Position numbers and translations under genes: made by a program | Assembly: GCA_934343915.1 (NCBI GenBank) | Contig: CAKRIL010000006.1 | Span: forward strand, 25,180 to 89,179 | Direction of reading: 5' to 3' | DNA from: an uncultured Lachnospiraceae bacterium | Lineage (GTDB): Bacteria; Bacillota; Clostridia; Lachnospirales; Lachnospiraceae | Length of the DNA stretch: 64,000 bases | Shown: piece by piece, positions 24,822 to 32,339 of the stretch | Numbering within the stretch: the stretch's first letter is position 1 | Layout: the number at the start of each line of letters is the position of its first letter | The notes under the pieces: generated by a model | What the model was told of the DNA's origin: nothing | Databases searched by the model: none | The model's input: the letters and a program-made list of their open reading frames with translations, nothing else

Positions 24822-27800
24822 ATGATTACCCTGACTGTTGGAATGAATTTAAAATGTCTTAATGGCATTAAGCCGGGTGGGGATACATTTTATGACAGGA
24901 TTATGTCGGGCTATAATCTGTTTTCGCTCAATTTTTCCGCACAGGAATTATTGTACCTGCTTCAGGATAAAAATGAACCGGAGGAGTCGGCCGGTTTGAT
25001 GACAACACTGATAAATAACGTAAATACAACCGAAATCCGGAAGGTAAATGTGAATATAATAAATCACTTTGTAAACACCTTTATCCGCCTGTACAGGGGA
25101 GAGGGAACCTACAAGGATTATTTATATATAGACAGCTTCCTGCAGAAGGTGGGAATATCAAAATCGGATAATTATAATAAGCTTGTTTCGGTGTATATCC
25201 GGAATATAGAGAACAAGTTAAGACTTGACAATGTGTATAGCACTATAGTCGATAATGATTTGCAGCTTAAGCTTGAAAATCATATTGGCAGGAATACTGC
25301 GGGCATAGTGAACGCAGATGAAAGCTTCAATAACAGATATGTGCAATATCTCAAAGCCATGAAGGATAATCTGGAATTTATCATGCAGCTGCATTCAATT
25401 AACGTGGATAAACAGGACATGAGGGCTGAGTATGTTAAAAATAGTATACTGCTTAGTCTGTCAGAAACCGGAAATATTTCTGAAGGCAATACAACACACA
25501 AAACGGAAATAACGGACAACGATTTGCTCGCCGCCAATATCAGTGCAGATATATATATAAATCCATTTATTTCCCTTGAAAAGGATGTAAAAAACGGAAA
25601 TGCCAGTGAAGAAAATTATATAATGGGTGAAACGGAGAGAACCCTTGCGGCTGTGATATGCGAAATCATAAAGCAGGTATATAAAAGAGGGCTTCATACC
25701 TGTATTGACATAGATAAAAGAAATGAACACACCAATATATATGCCGGTGAAAATACCAATTCAAACAATCATACATACAGAACAGAAAATTTTTATGCCG
25801 ATAATGCAAAAGACGATTTCTATGGCGTCACCGGTGAAGTTCTTGAAAAGCTGCATAGAGACTATGCTTATGTCCAGAATTATAAGGATTATGTAAAAAA
25901 AGGGCATGTAAACAGCAGTTTTACAGACAATGCGCGGAACTATGAAGTCAATATTGACAGTGTTGATACTGAGAACGCAGGTATAATTGAACATATAGAA
26001 GTCAATATAGGGAATGCAGATATTGAAAGCACGGGAAGCATTGAGCGTAGAGAAAGTTATGCTGAAAATGCGGGTATCATGGAGCATAGGGAAGCCGATG
26101 CTGAAAATGCAGATATTATAAAGCATAGTGAAAACAATATTGGAAATATAAATATTCAGGAACATAGAGACGTCAATATTGAGAACAGGAATATCATGGA
26201 ACATCGAGCAGCCGGTATTGGGAACGAAAATTCCATAGAACATCAAGGGGGCATTATTGTCAATATTGACAGCGCTGGCAAGGTATTTAGCAATGTGACG
26301 GAATATAACTCTAATATTGAAAATACAGATATTTTGGAATATAGAGAAGCCGATGTTGAAAATATGAATACCAAGGAGCAGCGCATAGCTGATATTGTGC
26401 ATGAAGATTTCACAGAACATTGTGATGCGGATATCGCAAATATTGATACCGCGGATGCAGCACATAACAGCATGGAGGAACACAGCGCTGATATTGAGAA
26501 TGTCACTGCGCATCGGAATATTACCGGTGCAACTGCAATGGTGAATACAGACATAAATCATACGGATAATACCACAAATGTTGCTGCCGATATGCACATT
26601 TTAAATATGAATGTACTAAATACTGCAGCTATAAATGGACATACAGAAAATGAAAAATCCGTAAATAATGTGTTGAACAGATATACAGAAAACAAAAATA
26701 CCGAGAATAAAAATACTGAAAATAATGTGTTAAATAGATATGTTGAAAACAGATATATTGAAAATAAAAATACCGAAAATATAAATAAAGTAAATAGAAA
26801 CATCACGGATGAAATTATAGTACATAAGAATACAGAAAATTCTAATATAGAAAATGAATATACAGTGAGTACGGATATAGAAAATGCTGTATACGATGCC
26901 GCATTAACCTTTAACAAATATCTTGATATAACGGAAAGCTTCATTTTGAATGAGCTGCGAAGAAGGAAGAATATCAGGATAATTGATAATTCAGTCGACA
27001 CCAATGTCGTTGATTCCGATACAAGCAATGAAAATGCCTATAGAGATAATGTCAAAGGAGATAATGTTAATAGTGGCAATACGGCACAATATGATGAAAA
27101 AAATATAAATACAGCAAACGATATTTCCCTCTCATCCGGGATAAATCAGAACGAAGAAGTGGCATTGCTGCATATCGACAATCAGGAGGAGCTGCAACGC
27201 TTAGAGGAGCTGTTGAGTTATGAATTCAGAGGTGTGAATAAGCTTTCACGGCCGGAAAAGAACAATGTAACAGATAGCAGGATAATAAGCGGAAGACCGA
27301 TAAATAATTCCGTAACTGAAGGTAATGTTATAGAAAAAAGTATCACGGAAAACAGCATTGCAGAAAGCAGTATCACAGAAAGCAGTATTACAGAGAATAA
27401 GGTCATAGAAAATAATCCTGCAGTCATGGATTTAAAGACCATATATGAATCTGAAAAAAGTGAAAGCGTAAATGAAAATACAATCAGAAATACAATTGAA
27501 AGTATACATAGAAATATAAATCAAAATAGAACCGGAAACATAAGTCAAAGCCATAATATAATTGCACCGTCTGAGACAAAAACAGATGCCGGATATGATG
27601 AGGAGTATATTTTTTTTACAAGGGCAGTTGGATATCTTGTGCAGAGTCAGGCTATGGAGGAATATAAAAAATCAAGCAGCGGGCTTAATGCTGCTGGAAC
27701 GTTAAGCACAATAGCAACAGGGGAGACCGCATACACACCGGGTTATGGCAATGGAACTGCTGCCGGCAGGGAAATTGTTACCGGCAGAATAATTGCAACT

Positions 27801-28169
27801 GTGACAGAGACAGGTGAACAGATTGGAGCGGTCAATGTCGAGCTTACACTGCCTTCCTCACAGGAGGACACAGGCGAAATCTCCGGCGATGGTTCATACC
27901 AGACCGGATATACGGAAAACAGGGTAAAGATTATTGATAACGAAAAGCTTACAAGAACTGATGAGAGCAGTATCAGCAGTGCGGCAGATATATCTAACTA
28001 CAGCTATTCGGATGGCAGGCATGGTACTGATAGCGAGGAATATATCGGACGGAGTATAGGCGAGAGGGTAAACAATATTATTGACAGCCGGATTAATAAG
28101 ATTTCCGAGAAGGTGTACAGTCAGTTAGAACACAGGCTTGAGAACGAGCGGCGCAGAAGAGGCAGATAA
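24822..28169 (+). CDS. Giant repeat-bearing CIS protein between tube and hub
   Basis: 1115 residues. Residues about 1-250 are helical and non-repetitive. About 387-541 hold degenerate tandem 13-residue units of the form I-x-E-H-R-x-x-x-I-x-N-x-x, for example IMEHREADAENAD and IQEHRDVNIENRN. Two later blocks (about 615-655 and 835-866) have 5-residue units such as YTENKNTENKNTENN and SITENSIAESSITESSITEN. The composition is rich in Asn, Ile and Glu, and the DNA is more A/T-rich than its neighbours. The C-terminus ends basic and helical (KVYSQLEHRLENERRRRGR), as in some tail-cluster proteins. Function unknown; a length-setting or flexible linker role is possible. The ATG at 24822 fits GGAGAGG. 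Confidence 0.7.
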   Translation: MITLTVGMNLKCLNGIKPGGDTFYDRIMSGYNLFSLNFSAQELLYLLQDKNEPEESAGLMTTLINNVNTTEIRKVNVNIINHFVNTFIRLYRGEGTYKDYLYIDSFLQKVGISKSDNYNKLVSVYIRNIENKLRLDNVYSTIVDNDLQLKLENHIGRNTAGIVNADESFNNRYVQYLKAMKDNLEFIMQLHSINVDKQDMRAEYVKNSILLSLSETGNISEGNTTHKTEITDNDLLAANISADIYINPFISLEKDVKNGNASEENYIMGETERTLAAVICEIIKQVYKRGLHTCIDIDKRNEHTNIYAGENTNSNNHTYRTENFYADNAKDDFYGVTGEVLEKLHRDYAYVQNYKDYVKKGHVNSSFTDNARNYEVNIDSVDTENAGIIEHIEVNIGNADIESTGSIERRESYAENAGIMEHREADAENADIIKHSENNIGNINIQEHRDVNIENRNIMEHRAAGIGNENSIEHQGGIIVNIDSAGKVFSNVTEYNSNIENTDILEYREADVENMNTKEQRIADIVHEDFTEHCDADIANIDTADAAHNSMEEHSADIENVTAHRNITGATAMVNTDINHTDNTTNVAADMHILNMNVLNTAAINGHTENEKSVNNVLNRYTENKNTENKNTENNVLNRYVENRYIENKNTENINKVNRNITDEIIVHKNTENSNIENEYTVSTDIENAVYDAALTFNKYLDITESFILNELRRRKNIRIIDNSVDTNVVDSDTSNENAYRDNVKGDNVNSGNTAQYDEKNINTANDISLSSGINQNEEVALLHIDNQEELQRLEELLSYEFRGVNKLSRPEKNNVTDSRIISGRPINNSVTEGNVIEKSITENSIAESSITESSITENKVIENNPAVMDLKTIYESEKSESVNENTIRNTIESIHRNINQNRTGNISQSHNIIAPSETKTDAGYDEEYIFFTRAVGYLVQSQAMEEYKKSSSGLNAAGTLSTIATGETAYTPGYGNGTAAGREIVTGRIIATVTETGEQIGAVNVELTLPSSQEDTGEISGDGSYQTGYTENRVKIIDNEKLTRTDESSISSAADISNYSYSDGRHGTDSEEYIGRSIGERVNNIIDSRINKISEKVYSQLEHRLENERRRRGR
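25983..26446 (+). repeat. Degenerate tandem 39-bp repeats (13 codons)
   Basis: In-frame repeats within the large protein gene, about ten copies in two runs separated by an irregular 20-codon stretch. Each encodes a unit with Glu-His near position 3-4 and Ile/Asn near positions 9-11. Copies have diverged at DNA level, so the expansion is old or under selection. Confidence 0.75.
26671..26785 (+). repeat. A-rich 15-bp repeats encoding five-residue units
   Basis: Repeats of the kind ACAGAAAACAAAAAT code for units such as YTENK, NTENK and NTENN. A second block of like period lies at 27328-27419 (SITEN, SIAES, SITES). Low-complexity A-rich runs make slippage likely. Confidence 0.7.
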
Positions 28170-28230
28170 AATAAGCTGATAATTCAAAAATCAATGATTT
28201 GGAGCTTGAAATTATAGGAAGGAAAAATAT

Positions 28231-29031
28231 ATGGATTCAGTGATAGGTCAGTTAGCCCAGGTGACTGCCGGAAAAAGTATAAAGAACGCGGCGAGGACAG
28301 CCACGGGCGGTGTGGAGAAGGCGATAATAGGAATATGTGACAACAGGAACAGGGATGTGACTGAGGTGGATAATAAGCCAAGCCATACAAATGGCATATA
28401 CTCTGAGTTAAAATCCAATGTCACGGAAAAACTGAATACTCTTGCGAAAAATTATATTCCTTCCACTGTTCTTTCGCAGCTTTCAAGTCCTGACTATGGC
28501 AAGGATATCAAGAAGTTTGTGGTTCAGTTTAATCCGGAAAGCCTTGTTATAAATGCAAAGGCGAATGAGGCAGTCAACCAGAAGAGCATATCGGATTCGC
28601 GTGAAAATATCACCAAAGCCCCCGAAGGAGCGGACGTTGTCCTTGATGTCACACTGATATTCGATGAAGTGTCCGATGAGGCATTTGCAGATTACTCAAA
28701 TTATATACAGTATGCGCAGGCGGATTTAAGAAAAAGCATAAACACTCTTGCCGGAAACACGAAAAAAAGGTCGGTGGCGGCACAGGTGGAGGGCTTTATT
28801 TCCGCAATATCAAATGAAAATACAAGATTTGTTGTGTTTATATGGGGCGGCTTTTCGTATCAGGGCATGTTAAGAAAAATAGAGGCGAAGTACACAATGT
28901 TTGCACCGGACGGAAGCCCGGTAAGGGCGGAGCTTGGAATGTCGATTGACTGCTTTGGATATGCCGGCGGTATGCAGGATGAGAGATTCGGGGCATGGAA
29001 ACAGCCGTATGATTCATTTATAAATCTATAA
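28231..29031 (+). CDS. CIS hub protein, CIS_tube family, first copy
   Basis: 266 residues. The family landmarks are FVVQFNPESLVINAKANEA (about residue 91), a strand-rich centre (ADVVLDVTLIFDEV), and the strongly conserved RFVVFIWGGFSYQGMLRKIE followed by AKYTMFAPDGSPVRAELGMS. Afp7-type proteins share this domain and usually carry a C-terminal LysM; none is present here. It joins the spike to the tube. A paralogous copy follows 36 bases on. Confidence 0.88.
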   Translation: MDSVIGQLAQVTAGKSIKNAARTATGGVEKAIIGICDNRNRDVTEVDNKPSHTNGIYSELKSNVTEKLNTLAKNYIPSTVLSQLSSPDYGKDIKKFVVQFNPESLVINAKANEAVNQKSISDSRENITKAPEGADVVLDVTLIFDEVSDEAFADYSNYIQYAQADLRKSINTLAGNTKKRSVAAQVEGFISAISNENTRFVVFIWGGFSYQGMLRKIEAKYTMFAPDGSPVRAELGMSIDCFGYAGGMQDERFGAWKQPYDSFINL

Positions 29032-29070
29032 ATATGATAGTCGGAATTAAGCTATAACCGAAAGCTGGTG

Positions 29071-29916
29071 ATGAACATGGATATAATAAAAAAATTTCTT
29101 GGCGGTTTTAATGAACCGGGCAATGATGTAAAGCTTGCTAAGGCTGTATTATGCGTGATGGATTTGAACAGTAAAAATAATACGAATGTGTCAAACGGAC
29201 TTAATAATTCTGTGGCCGCAGCGGCGGCAATGGCACTTGAGAGTGCATACAGGCAGGCTAAGCAGACGGACAGCCAAGGACCGCTGAGCGGCAAAATAAA
29301 GGACAGGGGCTACAAGGCGTTCGAGGTTCAGTTTAACCCGGTTGAGATAGACTTTGATGTGCAGGCACAGCTTCCGGACAGGAAGGAGAACGGAAATGTT
29401 GGAGCAGATGTGTACATAGTCTCAAAATCAGTAAAGAATGTTATGACGCTCCCGCTCATATTTGACGTATCCGACACGACATCGGCTTTTATCTGGAGCA
29501 AGAGGGATGCACTTGTAAATGGATCACTCACAGACAAGATAAAGGCTTCGTCTCTTGCGGAGGCAGTGACAGATACGCTTGGCAGCAATGGTATCCGGAA
29601 ACAGATTGACGGACTACTGTCACTGATAAGCAATTCCGTCACAAGAAATGTTGTATTTATATGGGGGGATATGAGCATATCGGGGATGATTACAGGGGAG
29701 GAAATAAAATATGAGATGTTCGACACCATGGGAAACCCGGTAAGAGGAAGGGTAACGCTCAGTATTACAGTATATCACGGTATTGAAGATTCAGATAATG
29801 CTAAATATATGAACAAAGCATTTGACAGGCTTTTTGAGAAGAAGCAGGACGTGCTTACCGATGATGTGGAGAATACAATGAGGATGGCCGGTGAACTGAT
29901 GGCATATAGAAGATGA
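29071..29916 (+). CDS. CIS hub protein, CIS_tube family, second copy
   Basis: About 281 residues, paralogous to the preceding gene: FEVQFNPVEIDFDVQAQLPD, a strand-rich centre, VTRNVVFIWGDMSISGMITG and EIKYEMFDTMGNPVRGRVTL. Low overall identity to the first copy suggests an old duplication and separate positions in the hub. No LysM domain. Start choice is uncertain: GTG 29068, ATG 29071 and ATG 29077 all lie in frame, with only a GGTG-type site. Confidence 0.85.
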   Translation: MNMDIIKKFLGGFNEPGNDVKLAKAVLCVMDLNSKNNTNVSNGLNNSVAAAAAMALESAYRQAKQTDSQGPLSGKIKDRGYKAFEVQFNPVEIDFDVQAQLPDRKENGNVGADVYIVSKSVKNVMTLPLIFDVSDTTSAFIWSKRDALVNGSLTDKIKASSLAEAVTDTLGSNGIRKQIDGLLSLISNSVTRNVVFIWGDMSISGMITGEEIKYEMFDTMGNPVRGRVTLSITVYHGIEDSDNAKYMNKAFDRLFEKKQDVLTDDVENTMRMAGELMAYRR

Positions 29917-29929
29917 GAGGAAGTGCGGC

Positions 29930-31090
29930 ATGGCACAGTACAGCTATGGACAGCTTAAAGAGGATTACGAGAGTTTTTCCAATGAATTTGCAATAGTCAG
30001 GGTCAACCAAAAGAAGATTTCAGACAGCAGACAGAAGTTTATCGTCGGAGATCTGGCTGTGGAACTCACCTGCGGCTTTGAGGCCTCTATTGCGACATTT
30101 TCAATATATAATTGTTTTGACCAGGAGAAGGGCTGTTTTCTGGTGGATGAGCTGAAAAAATATATAGCCATGGGTTCGCAGGTTGAGATATCACTTGGAT
30201 ATGCGGCGCTTGTTAAGCCGGTTTTTGTGGGATTTATCGCAAGAACGGCATTCTGTTACGGCAGAGGAGAGCTTGCGCATGTGTCAATCATGTGCATGGA
30301 TGCGAAGGGGGCGATGATGGCTGGCTGCTATTGCAGACAGTTGATTTCAAAATATTACAGTGATGCGGTAAATGAGATTTTAGAAAAGATATCCTACGCA
30401 AAGCTGCAGGGGACTGAGATAATCAAAAGCCTGCGCATAAGCAGAACACCTGACAAGACAACAGGAAACAGTGATGATGTGTTAAGCCTTGAGATGACCA
30501 GTGAGAGCGATTATGATTTTATAGTGAGGGCGGCAAAGAAGTTCAACTATGAATTTTATATAGACTGCGGTGAGCTGGTGTTCAGAAAGGCGATGGCGAA
30601 TGCGGCAACCATCATTGAGCTTGAGGCAGGGAATGGAATAATGAATATGGAGGCGGCTTATGACCTGACAGGCGTCATCGAAAGCGCCATAGTCCGCGGA
30701 GTTGATGCCGACAAGGGGCGTGTGATAGAGGCGGAAGTAAAGAACACTAACAAGCTGTCCATAGGTTCGTATGCGAAGAATATTGTGAAGGGCAAAAAAA
30801 ACGTAAATATCGATGCCACGGTTTCAAGCAGCGATGAGGCACAATACAGAGCCGGTTATCTGATGAAGCATGCCGCATACAGTCTTGGAAGGCTTGAATG
30901 TGAGACTATAGGGCTTCCGGAAATCAAACCCGGAAATTATATAACTATCAAGGGCTTTGGAAAACCGGCTGAAAATACATATTATATTATGGATGTGGTT
31001 CATTCGCTTGACCAGTACAGCGGATACAGGACTAAGATCATAGCATGTACGGATTCCGTAGAGAAGGAGCTGAAAAATGGGTTTATATGA
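29930..31090 (+). CDS. gpD-like spike/hub protein (late control D family)
   Basis: 386 residues. The N-terminal half shows the beta-barrel pattern of phage P2 gpD and the VgrG gp27 domain: FIVGDLAVELTCGFEASIAT, GSQVEISLGYAALVKPVFVG and HVSIMCMDAKGAMM. It ends with TYYIMDVVHSLD, the usual closing strand near ENTYYIMDVVHS. It forms the trimeric base of the cell-puncturing spike. In VgrG and Afp8 this part is fused to the OB-fold and beta-helix; here the latter is a separate gene, which it overlaps by 14 bases. Confidence 0.88.
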   Translation: MAQYSYGQLKEDYESFSNEFAIVRVNQKKISDSRQKFIVGDLAVELTCGFEASIATFSIYNCFDQEKGCFLVDELKKYIAMGSQVEISLGYAALVKPVFVGFIARTAFCYGRGELAHVSIMCMDAKGAMMAGCYCRQLISKYYSDAVNEILEKISYAKLQGTEIIKSLRISRTPDKTTGNSDDVLSLEMTSESDYDFIVRAAKKFNYEFYIDCGELVFRKAMANAATIIELEAGNGIMNMEAAYDLTGVIESAIVRGVDADKGRVIEAEVKNTNKLSIGSYAKNIVKGKKNVNIDATVSSSDEAQYRAGYLMKHAAYSLGRLECETIGLPEIKPGNYITIKGFGKPAENTYYIMDVVHSLDQYSGYRTKIIACTDSVEKELKNGFI

Positions 31091-31886
31091 TGTTATAGAC
31101 AATATAGCTGAGAAGAAAGCTTCCCGGAGCGATATAGGTGACAACCGTATTTTTGGTACGGTTTTAGGAACAGTGACGGAAAATTATAATGAGGATAAGC
31201 CGGGGCGTGTGTGCGTTGAGATTCCGTTACGTGATAAGGAAGCGAACATATTAAGGTGGGCGCGGCTTGCCATGCCCTACGGCGGAAGGAAGTGGGGAAC
31301 ACTTTTTGTGCCTGAGATAGGCGACCAGGTTCTGCTCGTCTTTGAGGATGGAAATATTGAAAAGCCATTTGTTATAGGCTGTGTCCCTATGCTTTCAAGC
31401 AGCTTCGTGACCGGAAATACGGACGAGTACAATAAGAATAAGGTGATTACTTCAAAGAACGGAAATACCATAATGCTTGTGGATGAGGAAGCCGATGAGG
31501 GTGCGAACGATAAGGTGATTATCAACTCTTCAAATAAAAATCTGAACATAATCTTAGATAATGAAAAGCAGTGTATTGAGCTGTATGACAAGGAGAAGAA
31601 AAACAGCGTACAGATTAATTCGGATACAGGAACAATGAAGATTTCTGTCGAGAAGAAATTAAAGCTTAAGGTCGGGGACGTGGAGCTTGATATAAACGGG
31701 GAGAGCGGAAATGTGTCCCTGAAATGCTCACAGCTAAAGCTGAGTGCGGATGACAGCATGAAGATTGTTTCACAGGGAATATGTAAGCTTGAGGCCCAGA
31801 ATATTGCGGCGAATGCCGGGTCTTCATATAAGGTATCAGCAGGAAACAGCTACGTGGTTGAGAGCGAAATAATCAATTTCTCGTAA
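31077..31886 (+). CDS. gpV-like spike protein (OB fold plus beta-helix)
   Basis: 269 residues. The OB-fold of baseplate protein V/VgrG spans about 20-105: FGTVLGTVTENYNEDKPGRV, WARLAMPYGGRKWGTLFVPE and IGDQVLLVFEDGNIEKPFVI. After a linker comes a repetitive short-strand region (KISVEKKLKLKVGDVELDIN) and SMKIVSQGICKLEAQNIA, which should form the trimeric beta-helix. The tip protein (DUF4280) would sit on its end. AAGGAG (31064-31069) precedes the ATG inside the gpD gene. Confidence 0.92.
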   Translation: MGLYDVIDNIAEKKASRSDIGDNRIFGTVLGTVTENYNEDKPGRVCVEIPLRDKEANILRWARLAMPYGGRKWGTLFVPEIGDQVLLVFEDGNIEKPFVIGCVPMLSSSFVTGNTDEYNKNKVITSKNGNTIMLVDEEADEGANDKVIINSSNKNLNIILDNEKQCIELYDKEKKNSVQINSDTGTMKISVEKKLKLKVGDVELDINGESGNVSLKCSQLKLSADDSMKIVSQGICKLEAQNIAANAGSSYKVSAGNSYVVESEIINFS

Positions 31887-31923
31887 CGGAAGCACGCAAC
31901 AATGTTAAAGGAGATGATATGAC

Positions 31924-32325
31924 ATGCCGGATAATTTGCAGCAAACCAGTAAAGGGGTGGGATTTCCGCTTTCGGTAAATCCCGCAACAGGAAAATTTGA
32001 GATGATAAGTGGGGTTTTGGCGGTGAGGCAGTCGGTCTGCATGATATTAAAGACAGCGAAAAGCGAGCGCTTTGTAAGACCTGATTACGGAAGCGGTATC
32101 ATGGGATATACGTTTATGGATGTTTCTGCGACAATGCTCAATCTTTTATCGAAGGAGCTTGCAGGTGATATAGTAAGAAACGAACCGAGGGTAGATAACG
32201 TGGAGGTCAGCTTTTCGCGCACGGATAAGGAGGGCTGTCTGCTTGTCAATGTAAGCTACACAGTGAAGGAAAATAATATGATTGACAATGTTGTATTTCC
32301 GTTTGATATTGACCGGGAAATATAA
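31924..32325 (+). CDS. gp25-like baseplate wedge protein
   Basis: 133 residues, GPW/gp25 family: GVGFPLSVNPATGKFEMISG, AVRQSVCMILKTAKSERFVR and PDYGSGIMGYTFMD, the standard pattern with the conserved R-P-x-Y/F-G core. It sets the first sheath ring onto the baseplate. Located between spike and baseplate-J genes as in Afp/PVC clusters. Confidence 0.93.
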   Translation: MPDNLQQTSKGVGFPLSVNPATGKFEMISGVLAVRQSVCMILKTAKSERFVRPDYGSGIMGYTFMDVSATMLNLLSKELAGDIVRNEPRVDNVEVSFSRTDKEGCLLVNVSYTVKENNMIDNVVFPFDIDREI

Positions 32326-32339
32326 AAAGGCGGTATATT

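Noticed and set aside
25983..26446. CRISPR or noncoding tandem repeat
   Set aside because: The 39-bp units keep a reading frame within a long gene and are diverged, as expected of protein repeats.
25761..27028. Long minus-strand reading frames rich in Phe, Ile and Ser opposite the repeat protein gene
   Set aside because: They are the antisense image of A-rich repeat DNA and have no start signals.
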